Of a stretch of DNA of 43,707 nucleotides, positions 8,512-15,503 are shown in pieces. Each line of letters opens with the position of its first letter. Within the stretch, counting starts at the first letter, position 1. Under the pieces are notes generated by a model. It made no database searches and had not been told where the DNA came from. It saw only the letters and a program-made list of their open reading frames with translations. Origin of the DNA: Bacteroidota bacterium. GTDB lineage: Bacteria; Bacteroidota; Ignavibacteria; UBA10030; SZUA-254. Location: assembly GCA_036522515.1 (NCBI GenBank), contig DATDFQ010000038.1, forward strand, positions 1 through 43,707, given 5' to 3'. The translations under genes were made by a program, and so were the position numbers.

Positions 8512-8549
8512 GTTCCGGAAAAACGATCCGTTTTGGGGAGGACCGGAAC
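8512..8549 (-). promoter_or_regulatory. Nested hairpin in the leader of the STAS-TonB operon
   Basis: On the minus strand GTTCCGG (8549-8543) pairs with CCGGAAC (8518-8512), and inside it AAAACG (8534-8529) pairs with CGTTTT (8525-8520) around a 3-nt loop. This gives 13 bp in two stems with an asymmetric internal loop. It lies between the predicted sigma54 start site (about 8589) and the STAS start codon (8450). No U-tract follows, so it is not a standard terminator. It could affect mRNA stability or protein binding. Confidence 0.5.
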
Positions 8550-8599
8550 AACCCGGGAACCGTGATTCTGACAGGGGAACCTGCACTAACAATTATTAA

Positions 8600-8615
8600 T
8601 GCAAAGTCGATGCCA
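8600..8615 (-). promoter_or_regulatory. Sigma54 (RpoN) promoter of the STAS-exbBDD-tonB operon
   Basis: The minus strand reads TGGCATCGACTTTGCA, with GG of the -24 box and GC of the -12 box separated by exactly 10 nt, as in the consensus TGGCAC-N5-TTGCA. Only the last base of the -24 element differs. Transcription would start near 8589, giving a leader of about 140 nt to the STAS start. The neighbouring gene upstream encodes an NtrC-family activator with the sigma54-contact motif GAFTGA, which makes this assignment much stronger. Confidence 0.75.
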
Positions 8616-8769
8616 GAATCGTACCGGGGAAGGGGCTTAGGATTGCTAGATTGGGGCGGTCGGAGCTTAAGGGAGGATCGGCGGACCCGGGTGCGTTGCG
8701 GATTGCACGGCAGGTTGGACTAAAAATGATCCATGTTGCCTATATCGATGTGAAGAAACACGTTACAAG

Positions 8770-8786
8770 CATTGCAAATTGCAATG
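8770..8786. promoter_or_regulatory. 17-bp perfect palindrome, candidate enhancer site for the NtrC-like activator
   Basis: The sequence CATTGCAAATTGCAATG is an uninterrupted 8-1-8 inverted repeat. It lies 9 bp beyond the stop of the activator gene and about 175 bp upstream of the -12 box of the sigma54 promoter. That is a suitable distance for an enhancer-binding protein reaching the promoter by looping. It is AT-rich, so it is a poor terminator candidate. Binding by the adjacent regulator is inferred. Confidence 0.55.
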
Positions 8787-8795
8787 AAGAGCCGG

Positions 8796-10121
8796 TCAGA
8801 GGCCGTATTTCTTCCGCTTACGCCACAGTGTGGCCGGGTCGATTTCCAGGATGCGCGCCGCCTCTTCGAAGTCGCCCGTCAGCCGGAGCACCTTCGCTAT
8901 GTGCGCGCGCTCCGTCTCGGCGAGCGAGAGCAAACCGGCCCCGTGCCCTGCAGGCGCGTTCAGCTCGGGAGGGAGGTGGGAAATTTCAATCATGCCGTCC
9001 CGGGCGAGGAGCGCCGATCGCTCCACGACATTCTCGAGTTCCCTCACGTTTCCGGGCCACGAGTAACTCGTCAGGCAACGGACGGTCTCCGGAGAGACGC
9101 CGATTTCCCTTCCCCCGGAATACTTCCCGAGGAAGTGATGGATGAGAAGAAGAATATCTTCGGGCCGCTCGCGGAGGGGCGGCAGGGAAATCCGGACGGC
9201 GTTAAGACGGTAATACAAGTCTTCGCGGAAGCTTCCCTCCCGGATCGAAGCGGCGAGGTTTCTGTTGGTCGCTGCAAGAACTCTCACGTCCACCTTGCGT
9301 GTCACGCTCTCCCCCACACGCTCGAACTCACGATGTTCGAGAAAACGGAGGAGCTTCACCTGCGATGATTGAGGGATCTCTCCCACTTCGTCAAGAAAGA
9401 CCGTTCCGCCGTCGGCAAGCTCAAAACGTCCCTTGCGGTCCTTGTGGGCGCCCGTGAAGGCGCCCCGGACATGCCCGAAGAGCTCGCTTTCAAGAAGATT
9501 CTCGGGGAGAGCGCCGCAGTTCACTTTGACGAACGGTTTGTCGCGCCGGCTGCTCCGTTCGTGGATCAACTGGGCGACGAGCTCCTTGCCCGTCCCGCTT
9601 TCTCCTTCGATGAGGACGGACAGCAGGCTGTCCGCGACCTGTTCCGCGAGCTCGAGCCTCTCCCGCATGACCGGGTTTCTGGTGATGATGGAGGTGCCTG
9701 CGCCCGGCCGCGCCAGAAGCCGCCGGAGGCTGATAACCTCCTCCTGAAGCCTGTGATGCTCGAGGACTTTCCCCGCAAAAATCTGTACTTCCTTCAGGTC
9801 GAACGGTTTTTGGAGGAAATCGAACGCGCCGTTCTTGATCGCTTCCACCGCGCTGTCGACGGAGCCGTGGGCCGTGATAATCACCGAGGTCGTTCCGGGG
9901 GATCTTTTGCGGATTTCTTTGAGGACTTGCATCCCGTCGATCGGCTCCATCTTGAGGTCGATGAACGCGATGTCATACTTGCCGTCTTCGAGCTGGTCGA
10001 GGGCGTCACACGGGTTTCCGAACCCGTCCACGCGGAAATCGACCGCTTCCAAACCGATCGTGAGCGTCTTGAGGATGTTCGGTTCATCGTCGACGACCAG
10101 CACCCGTCCCCTGTCGCTCAT
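8796..10121 (-). CDS. NtrC-family sigma54-dependent response regulator
   Basis: A 441-residue regulator in three parts. The receiver domain (1-120) has acidic residues VVDDE (9-13), phospho-acceptor Asp55 (FIDLK) and Lys105 (QKP). The AAA+ domain (about 145-375) has Walker A GESGTGKE (173-180), GAFTGA (220-225, the sigma54-contact loop), Walker B VFLDEVGE (241-248) and the arginine-finger region FREDLYYRLN. The C-terminus is a Fis-type helix-turn-helix (GDFEEAARILEIDPATLWRKRKKYGL). The true start is the ATG at 10121, whose first bases overlap the kinase stop (ATGA, 4 bp). A longer open frame to 10505 is only kinase sequence in another frame. It should be phosphorylated by the kinase encoded just upstream, and it likely activates the sigma54 promoter at 8600-8615. 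Confidence 0.95.
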   Translation of the reverse strand: MSDRGRVLVVDDEPNILKTLTIGLEAVDFRVDGFGNPCDALDQLEDGKYDIAFIDLKMEPIDGMQVLKEIRKRSPGTTSVIITAHGSVDSAVEAIKNGAFDFLQKPFDLKEVQIFAGKVLEHHRLQEEVISLRRLLARPGAGTSIITRNPVMRERLELAEQVADSLLSVLIEGESGTGKELVAQLIHERSSRRDKPFVKVNCGALPENLLESELFGHVRGAFTGAHKDRKGRFELADGGTVFLDEVGEIPQSSQVKLLRFLEHREFERVGESVTRKVDVRVLAATNRNLAASIREGSFREDLYYRLNAVRISLPPLRERPEDILLLIHHFLGKYSGGREIGVSPETVRCLTSYSWPGNVRELENVVERSALLARDGMIEISHLPPELNAPAGHGAGLLSLAETERAHIAKVLRLTGDFEEAARILEIDPATLWRKRKKYGL

Positions 10122-11974
10122 GCTGTGTGCACCTGCGACGCCGGAAGCCTGAAATAAAATTTCGTCCCTTTGTTCAGTTCGCTCTGCACCCAGATCTTGC
10201 CGCCGTACATCTCGACGATTTCTTTCGCGATCGCGAGGCCCAGCCCGACGCTTCCCGGCGTGGAATCCGCCGACTGCTTGACCTGCACGAACTTGTCGAA
10301 AATCTTCTCGAGATGTTCCGGCGCGATCCCGCGCCCGGTGTCCTCGACCCGGATCAGCACGTCGTCGCCCTCCGCGCGCGCGCTCACTCCTACCGAGCCC
10401 CCGGGGTTGGTATACCGGAGCGCATTGGTCACGAGGTTTGAGATGACCCAGGAGAACTGCTGTTCCTCGCCGATCAGGCTCGGAACATCCTCGTCGACGG
10501 AACATTTCAGTTCGACCCCCTTCTCCCTGAACGGCAGATGGAGGGGTTGGAGGGTCGTCTCGATGACCTTGCGTATGTCCACGATGTCCTCCCGCATCTC
10601 GATCTTCCCCGATTCGAGCTTCGACAATTGAAGCAGTTCGCGGACGAGTTTCGTGAGCCGTTCGCAGTCTTGCTTCGAGCTGATCAGCAGTTCTTCCTGC
10701 GCGTCGGTCAACGGCCCCACAAGGTGCTGCCGCATGATATCGACGCTCATGTTGATCGAAGTGAGCGGGGTGCGGAATTCATGGGATACGGCCCCCATGA
10801 AATCGGATTTCATCTTGTCGAGCTCCTTGAATTGCGTGACGTCCTGAAGGATCAGCACCACCCCGTTCCGGTTCCCGTACTTGGAGGGGATCTCCGAGAC
10901 CCGGGGCCGCAGGTAGACGGTCCGGCCGGAGATCTCGAACTGCAGGTAGGGCATGCTCAACAATGACGATCCGCCCGGGTTCTGAAGGACCCCCAGGAGT
11001 CTCGCGTCGGTGATCGAGTCGGCGACACGCTTGCCGATGAGATCGCGCTCGGCGACTCCGAGGAGAATTTCCGCCGAGTGGTTGATCAGCTGCACGTTCG
11101 AATCGGAGTCGCACACGATGATCGCATCGGCGATGCTCTCGACGATGGTCTCCGACTTCTGCTTTTCCGACAAAATTTCTTCAATATTCAGCTCTTCGAA
11201 CCTCCGCAATCGCTCCGTCATCTTGTTGAACTCGCGGCTCAGTTCTCCGACCTCGTCGTTGGTTTGTATGTCGATCTTGAGGTCGAGGCGCCCCCTCCCG
11301 ATCTTGTGCACGGTTTCCGTCAGGCGTTCGGCCGGCAGGATGATCCGCTTGGTGAACTGCCACACGGTGACGACGCTGAGCGCGACCGCGAGCAGGGAGG
11401 CGACAAGGACGGCGATCGCGGCCTCGTGCGAGGTCGTGCGGGCCTGCCGTTCGACTTTCTCCATCTCTTTCTGGTTATCTTCGATCAGCCAGAAACAGTT
11501 GTCGGACAACCGCTGGGAGAAGGGGCGGACGATGCTGGCATAAAACGCCTTCGCCTCTTTGAACTGCCCGTTGTCCGCGAGCGCGATCAGCGAGTCGGTG
11601 ACGATCAGATATCCGTCGTAGGTCGACCGGATGTTGTCCAGGATCGGCCCTGCCTCCGGGAGGGCCCGGTTTTCGTCGGTCCGTTGGAACCACCTGTAAA
11701 AGTCGTTCTTGGCGTCGCTGAACTCGGTCCTCCCGTTCTCGATATCCAGGTTCAGGATCGAGGAGAGCGCATGCTCATGCCGCTCGATCGAGCTGGCCAT
11801 TTTCTCGACCGCCACGATATTCGGGTAGGTTTCGCCGAGAATCGAGTCGAGCGCGTCAGTCAGCCGCTTGAAATTATAGATCGCCCAGACCGTCACCGCG
11901 ACATTGATCGCCAGCAGCACGACGTAGCCGATTCCGACCTTAAATCTGAGGCTTCGAAAGAAGGGTACCTGCAT
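10118..11974 (-). CDS. Membrane sensor histidine kinase (HAMP-PAS-HisKA-HATPase)
   Basis: A 618-residue kinase. It has membrane helix 1 (about 12-33) and an all-helical periplasmic sensor of about 150 residues resembling a four-helix bundle (ERHEHALSSILNLDIENGR and the following helices). Membrane helix 2 (about 185-207) is followed by HAMP (about 208-262), a PAS domain (about 272-385), and HisKA with SHEFRTPL (phospho-acceptor His398). The HATPase domain has the N box NLVTNALRYTNPGG, G1 VEDTGRGI and G2 GSVGLGLAIAKEIVE. The layout resembles KinB, partner of the NtrC-type regulator AlgB in Pseudomonas. The stop overlaps the ATG of the response regulator, so the two are coupled. A good sigma70-type promoter lies at 12038-12066. 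The signal sensed is unknown. Confidence 0.93.
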   Translation of the reverse strand: MQVPFFRSLRFKVGIGYVVLLAINVAVTVWAIYNFKRLTDALDSILGETYPNIVAVEKMASSIERHEHALSSILNLDIENGRTEFSDAKNDFYRWFQRTDENRALPEAGPILDNIRSTYDGYLIVTDSLIALADNGQFKEAKAFYASIVRPFSQRLSDNCFWLIEDNQKEMEKVERQARTTSHEAAIAVLVASLLAVALSVVTVWQFTKRIILPAERLTETVHKIGRGRLDLKIDIQTNDEVGELSREFNKMTERLRRFEELNIEEILSEKQKSETIVESIADAIIVCDSDSNVQLINHSAEILLGVAERDLIGKRVADSITDARLLGVLQNPGGSSLLSMPYLQFEISGRTVYLRPRVSEIPSKYGNRNGVVLILQDVTQFKELDKMKSDFMGAVSHEFRTPLTSINMSVDIMRQHLVGPLTDAQEELLISSKQDCERLTKLVRELLQLSKLESGKIEMREDIVDIRKVIETTLQPLHLPFREKGVELKCSVDEDVPSLIGEEQQFSWVISNLVTNALRYTNPGGSVGVSARAEGDDVLIRVEDTGRGIAPEHLEKIFDKFVQVKQSADSTPGSVGLGLAIAKEIVEMYGGKIWVQSELNKGTKFYFRLPASQVHTA

Positions 11975-11994
11975 ACTTACTCCACTCTCCCCGA

Positions 11995-12027
11995 TGTCAT
12001 TCTGAGGAGCGAAGCGACGAAGAATCT
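11995..12027. repeat. Half copy of the TGTCATcCTGAG dispersed repeat
   Basis: A 33-bp segment beginning TGTCATTCTGAGGAGCGAAG and ending GAAGAATCT matches the left half of the inverted elements at 15504-15582 and 14335-14536. It lies in the untranslated leader of the kinase gene. The matching inverted half is absent here. Confidence 0.6.
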
Positions 12028-12037
12028 ACCATACGAG

Positions 12038-12066
12038 AATATATTGAGAAAGCGGTGCAAATTCAA
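12038..12066 (-). promoter_or_regulatory. Sigma70-type promoter of the kinase-regulator operon
   Basis: On the minus strand TTGAAT (12066-12061) is followed after exactly 17 bp by TATATT (12043-12038). The leader to the kinase ATG at 11974 would be about 57 nt and contains the half repeat at 11995-12027. Its -35 box is 4 bp from the -35 box of the opposite-facing permease promoter. Confidence 0.6.
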
Positions 12067-12070
12067 CCGG

Positions 12071-12099
12071 TTGACTCTCGCCGAATTTCTTGGTATCAT
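12071..12099 (+). promoter_or_regulatory. Sigma70-type promoter of the APC permease gene
   Basis: TTGACT (12071-12076) and TATCAT (12094-12099) are separated by 17 bp. The predicted start near 12106 leaves a leader of about 36 nt before the ATG at 12142. This position also argues against the in-frame upstream ATG at 12055, which would precede the promoter. Confidence 0.6.
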
Positions 12100-12141
12100 G
12101 TGCATCATTTCGCCCGAAAACACCCCAATTCATCATACTCT

Positions 12142-13860
12142 ATGGAACTCTCGACCAGCCGTCCGCGCGTTATAGGCTGGTTACGCAGCGCTGCAATCCT
12201 CGACGGCGATTGGGGCACCAGCATTTGCTACGTCCTCGGGATAGCCTTCTACCGCGCCGGTTACTTCAGCGGGTGGCATCTGATGATGATGCTGGTGTTC
12301 ACGGCGCTCATCTCTGTGAATTACATCACCATCTGCAGGCTGTATCCCGGCGGCGGAGGGGTGTACAGCTCGGTGAGTCACCGCTCGCGCACCTTTGCGG
12401 TCATCGGGGCGTTGTTGCTGAGCGCGGATTATGTCGTGACGGCTTCCCTCTCGGTGCTCGACGCCTGCCACTACCTGGCTCTCCAGAATCCCGAGTTGTG
12501 GGCCATTGCGATCATCCTGGGAATCGGCTCGCTGAACTGGTTCGGGCCCCGGCACGCCGGGAGCGTGGCCATTGTCATTTCCTTCGCGACCCTCGCGGGG
12601 CTCATGACCCTGGTCGCGGTGACGTTTCCCGCTGCGACCCGCCATATTGTGCTCGTGCCGGAGCCGGGGGGCGTCATGAAAAACTGGGGGTCTTTCGTGG
12701 CGATCATCCTCTCGATCTCGGGGATCGAGGCGATCTCGAACATGACCGGGGTGATGAAGGATCCGACCCGGAGCTCGCGCAAGGCGATCCTCAGCGTTCT
12801 CGCAAAAATCAGCATCGCAACCATCGTCCTGGGGCTGGCGATGCTCGCGATCCCCCACCTCGACCCGGTCGAGCACAAAGAAGAGATGATCCGGTATCTC
12901 GGAGAGTTCTATATCGGAAACTGGTTCGGCCCCATCATCGGCCTCCTTCTCGGACTTTTGCTGGTATCGGCCGGCAATACAGCCATCAACGACCTGATCT
13001 CGATCCAGTTTCTCATGTCGGTCGACCGGGAACTTCCCCGCTCGCTCAGGCTGCTCAATAAATTCGGGGTCCCGATGATCCCCCTTGCAGTCGCCACCCT
13101 CGCGCCGATCGTCGTCCTGCTGCTCGTTCATGATGTGATTACGCTGTCCGAACTCTACGCCATCGGCGTGGTGGGGGCGATTCTCATCAACATCGCCTCG
13201 ACCGGCACGGACATGTCGCTCAAGTTGCCGACCCCGACGCGCGTCTTCATGATATTTTCCGCCGGAATTCTCTTCCTGGTCGAGTCCACGATCGCCCTCG
13301 AGAAAACCAAGGCTGTCATCTTTGCTTCGAGCGTCCTCGTGGCCGGCCTTATCGCGCGGGAATTTGCGAGGCGGCAGCGCATCGTCTCGGAGCCGGTCCC
13401 GGTCCCGGCTACTGCGCCTATTTCCCCGGCCACGGCGAAGATGGAGTTCTCTCCGATCACTTCAAAAGTGATGGTGGCGGTGCGGGGGCCGGGTGAAAAG
13501 CTTCTCAGGCAGGCGTGCGAGGATTCTCAGGTGAGGAAGGCGTTCCTGTTCGTCCTCCAGATCAAGCAGGTCGCGATTTCGGGCCTCCTTCCGGAAATCA
13601 TCCCCGCTGAGTCGTTCGGCGACTATGAATGGATCGACAGAATCTGCAGGGAGTACCGGTTGCCCTACCGGACAATCACGGTGCTCTCACCGGAGGTGGG
13701 TTATACGATCGCGGAGCAGGCGGCCACGCTTGGCGTCGATCGCCTCATCCTCGGCGCGACGCAGCGTTCCCTGGTGGATAAGGCGTTAAGGGGGGATGTG
13801 ATCAAGACCGTGTCGGCCTTGCTGCCGGATGAGATCCAGCTCGCGATTTACAGAACGTAG
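12142..13860 (+). CDS. APC-superfamily permease with C-terminal UspA-like domain
   Basis: A 572-residue protein with about twelve hydrophobic membrane segments over the first 400 residues. The arrangement fits the amino acid-polyamine-cation superfamily (GIAFYRAGYFSGWHLMM, SISGIEAISNMTGVMKDP and the following helix). It continues into a cytoplasmic C-terminal region (about 430-572) resembling a universal-stress-protein fold, ending TIAEQAATLGVDRLILGATQRSLVDKALRGDVIKTV. The usual ATP-binding glycine pattern of UspA (GxxGxxxxxxxxxGS) is only partly kept (GATQ, then RGD), so nucleotide binding is uncertain. I use the ATG at 12142, downstream of the promoter; no strong Shine-Dalgarno is present. 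Substrate unknown, possibly an amino acid. The gene is divergent from the kinase-regulator pair, sharing one promoter region, which hints at co-regulation. Confidence 0.85.
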   Translation: MELSTSRPRVIGWLRSAAILDGDWGTSICYVLGIAFYRAGYFSGWHLMMMLVFTALISVNYITICRLYPGGGGVYSSVSHRSRTFAVIGALLLSADYVVTASLSVLDACHYLALQNPELWAIAIILGIGSLNWFGPRHAGSVAIVISFATLAGLMTLVAVTFPAATRHIVLVPEPGGVMKNWGSFVAIILSISGIEAISNMTGVMKDPTRSSRKAILSVLAKISIATIVLGLAMLAIPHLDPVEHKEEMIRYLGEFYIGNWFGPIIGLLLGLLLVSAGNTAINDLISIQFLMSVDRELPRSLRLLNKFGVPMIPLAVATLAPIVVLLLVHDVITLSELYAIGVVGAILINIASTGTDMSLKLPTPTRVFMIFSAGILFLVESTIALEKTKAVIFASSVLVAGLIAREFARRQRIVSEPVPVPATAPISPATAKMEFSPITSKVMVAVRGPGEKLLRQACEDSQVRKAFLFVLQIKQVAISGLLPEIIPAESFGDYEWIDRICREYRLPYRTITVLSPEVGYTIAEQAATLGVDRLILGATQRSLVDKALRGDVIKTVSALLPDEIQLAIYRT

Positions 13861-13864
13861 GGAG

Positions 13865-14248
13865 TTACCTCGAACCGATTAATTCTCTGAGCCGGGCCTC
13901 GATCTGCTCGATATCAACCGGCTTGCGAAGAATTCCAAACACCCCCACCTTGCGCGCCTCCGCGAGCACGCGGTCGTCCTGAAATCCCGTGATGAAGAGA
14001 AAGGGGATCGATGCATACGAGGGTTGCGCCTTCACCCGCTTGAATAATTCGAAACCGCTCAGGCGGGGCATGACAATATCGGAGATGATCACATCGGGGG
14101 AAAACTTTTCGAGTTTCTCGAGTCCCTCCTGCCCGTCGTGGGCCAGCATGACTTCGTAGCTGTCCATTTCAAGGAGGTCGCGGAGGAGCTCCGCGAACCC
14201 AGCCTCATCGTCGACGAGCAATATTTTCTTGGACTTTTTCTCCGCCAT
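13865..14248 (-). CDS. Receiver-only response regulator (CheY-like)
   Basis: A 127-residue single receiver domain: ILLVDDEAG (acidic pair at 13-14), phospho-acceptor Asp57 in IISDIVMP, Thr in FITGFQ, and conserved Lys in LRKPVD. It has no output domain, so it either relays phosphate or acts by protein contact. The start MAEKKSKK at 14248 has a GAGG just upstream and fits the family's length; a longer frame from 14314 would overlap its own -35 region. It converges on the permease gene with only 4 bp between the stops and no visible terminator. Confidence 0.92.
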   Translation of the reverse strand: MAEKKSKKILLVDDEAGFAELLRDLLEMDSYEVMLAHDGQEGLEKLEKFSPDVIISDIVMPRLSGFELFKRVKAQPSYASIPFLFITGFQDDRVLAEARKVGVFGILRKPVDIEQIEARLRELIGSR

Positions 14249-14285
14249 CCTCAGCTCATTCCCCGGATCACCAAAATTCGCTCGA

Positions 14286-14314
14286 AATATAGGTAATGCA
14301 GAGGCAAGAATCAA
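14286..14314 (-). promoter_or_regulatory. Sigma70-type promoter of the receiver-only regulator
   Basis: On the minus strand TTGATT (14314-14309), a 17-bp spacer and TATATT (14291-14286) lie about 40 bp upstream of the ATG at 14248. Confidence 0.6.
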
Positions 14315-14334
14315 GTGGATGGGAGGACGCTCCT

Positions 14335-14536
14335 TGTCATCCTGAGGGAGCGGAGCGACCGAAGGATCTTCTCGTTCCCACGCTCTGCGTGGGAACGCAG
14401 TTTGCGGCGCTCTGCGCCGCTACGACGTCGGGACGCAGAGCGTCCCGGTATGCATTCCGCCGCGGAGCGGCGGAACGAGGAGAAGGGATCCTTCGCAGAG
14501 TTTACACTGAGCGAAGCGAACGTGCTCAGGAGGACA
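14335..14536. repeat. Dispersed inverted-repeat element with an internal four-hairpin array
   Basis: The left end, TGTCATCCTGAGGGAGCG through GAAGGATCTT (14335-14370), is matched by an inverted right end, GATCCTTCGCAGAG through GCTCAGGAGGACA (about 14488-14536). The right end is interrupted by extra bases. Between them sits the 109-bp array at 14371-14479. The same outer ends occur without the array at 15504-15582, so the array looks inserted into, or captured by, this element. The segment fills most of the 297-bp gap between the response regulator and the T9SS protein gene. No coding capacity. Confidence 0.65.
14371..14479 (+). repeat. 109-bp composite element of four hairpins, copy 1
   Basis: The element begins CTCGTTCC and ends GGAACGAG. 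Inside are four successive perfect or near-perfect palindromes: GTTCCCACGCTCTGCGTGGGAAC, GCGGCGCTCTGCGCCGC, GGGACGCAGAGCGTCCC and TTCCGCCGCGGAGCGGCGGAA. All share the core GC(T/A)(C/G)TGC or its complement. A second copy of exactly the same length and hairpin order lies inverted at 19814-19922. This looks like a REP/MITE-type non-coding element. Confidence 0.8.
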
Positions 14537-14545
14537 ATATCATTT

Positions 14546-15346
14546 TTATCTGATCAGGATCATCTTTCTCGACTCGATCCTCGTGCCTGTCCGTAAACGG
14601 CAGAAGTAGATGCCGCTCGGGCTTGTGCCCCCATCCCACTCCACTTCGTGAACTCCCGCAGAGATTCGTTCGTCGAGCAGGGTTGCCACAACTCTTCCGA
14701 GGAGATCGAGAACTGCAAGTGAGACGTCGGCCGGATGATCGAGCTCGAAGGAGACATGTGTGAGCGGGTTGAACGGATTCGGATAGTTCTGGTAGAGCCG
14801 GAAGTGCCGCAGCTGGCTCCGGTCCCGGACACCGAGAGTCGTATCCGGCCGGAGGCGCACGATAAAATCGGGTCCGAAATTCCACCGGTCGCCCGCCGGA
14901 TTGTCGTTCAGGTTCACGCTGTTCCCGGCGGAGAAAAGAGTGTCCGAAACGCCGCCGGGGGGTGCCGTATAAAAGAAGCTCCATCGCACCGTATCACCCT
15001 GAAAGAGCTTCGGCGACGAGTGGGTAAGCTCGCCGTTTTGGAGGTGGGTCGAATCCTCCGCCGCTTCCAGCGATCCGGCTCCTGCAGCCACGTCGAAACC
15101 CCCTGCAATCGCCGGTCCCCCCTTGATCAAGAGCGTATAGAGGTTTTTCGAACCCACAGCCACGCTCTCCGGACCGCTGATCCAGACCGAAACCGAGTCG
15201 TCCACCGACGGAGAGTGGCAGATACAGCCCGGACCTCCGCTCTTGAGCGTGACGCCGACGATCCCGGTTGTATGCAGGAGCGAAAACCCGGCGAAGAGCG
15301 TGTAACTCCCTGCAGCCAGCAGCACGATACGGTTTCTAAGCGTCAC
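14546..15346 (-). CDS. Choice-of-anchor V domain protein with T9SS sorting domain
   Basis: A 266-residue exported protein. The signal peptide is residues 1-20 or so. Then comes a region beginning GGPGCICHSP that matches the choice-of-anchor V type (I recall the sequence ELTHSSPKLFQGDTVRWSFFYTAPP and the end NLNDNPAGDRWNF as characteristic). After a linker there is a type A T9SS sorting domain (about 183-266): LYQNYPNPFNPLTHVSFEL, then SLAVLDLLGRVVATLLDE, then GIYFCRLRTGTRIESRKMILIR. Most relatives carry CxxCH near the start, whereas here it is CICH, so heme attachment is doubtful. The start is GTG, overlapping the stop of a 31-codon frame upstream (GTGA). Predicted to be delivered through the outer membrane to the cell surface. 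Confidence 0.85.
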   Translation of the reverse strand: MTLRNRIVLLAAGSYTLFAGFSLLHTTGIVGVTLKSGGPGCICHSPSVDDSVSVWISGPESVAVGSKNLYTLLIKGGPAIAGGFDVAAGAGSLEAAEDSTHLQNGELTHSSPKLFQGDTVRWSFFYTAPPGGVSDTLFSAGNSVNLNDNPAGDRWNFGPDFIVRLRPDTTLGVRDRSQLRHFRLYQNYPNPFNPLTHVSFELDHPADVSLAVLDLLGRVVATLLDERISAGVHEVEWDGGTSPSGIYFCRLRTGTRIESRKMILIR

Positions 15347-15438
15347 CAGGCGGTTCCAGACCGGAGAACAGCAACGAGGACGTATCCCGCGACAAGCGCC
15401 AGGATGATGATGATTCTGAGCCGGGTTTCTTTTGTCAT
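15343..15438 (-). CDS. Possible 31-residue membrane peptide, coupled to the T9SS protein gene
   Basis: The minus strand from ATG 15438 encodes MTKETRLRIIIILALVAGYV and 11 further residues. That is one basic head followed by a hydrophobic helix of about 20 residues. Its TGA overlaps the GTG start of the next gene, as in translationally coupled pairs. The nearest promoter boxes (15446-15473) would place the transcript start almost on this ATG, so it would be leaderless. There is no Shine-Dalgarno. It may be a real small membrane protein or just a coupling leader. I do not recognise a family. Confidence 0.4.
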   Translation of the reverse strand: MTKETRLRIIIILALVAGYVLVAVLRSGTAW

Positions 15439-15445
15439 GCCGATC

Positions 15446-15473
15446 AATTTAAGGTATTCCCGCTGAGAAGCAA
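15446..15473 (-). promoter_or_regulatory. Candidate promoter of the small ORF and T9SS protein gene
   Basis: On the minus strand TTGCTT (15473-15468), a 16-bp spacer and TAAATT (15451-15446). The start site would fall near 15439, next to the ATG at 15438. Confidence 0.4.
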
Positions 15474-15503
15474 GAAGGCGGAGGATATGATATTGTCTTA
15501 TGT

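Noticed and set aside
8771..8785. The ATTGCAAATTGCAAT palindrome as the terminator of the regulator gene
   Set aside because: It is AT-rich with a 1-nt centre, so it cannot form a stable RNA hairpin, and it has no U-tract. A protein-binding site fits better.
10122..10505. N-terminal extension of the NtrC-like regulator
   Set aside because: The extra 128 codons read the kinase's ATPase domain in another phase (Arg-rich, no domain). The ATG at 10121 overlapping the kinase stop is the natural start.
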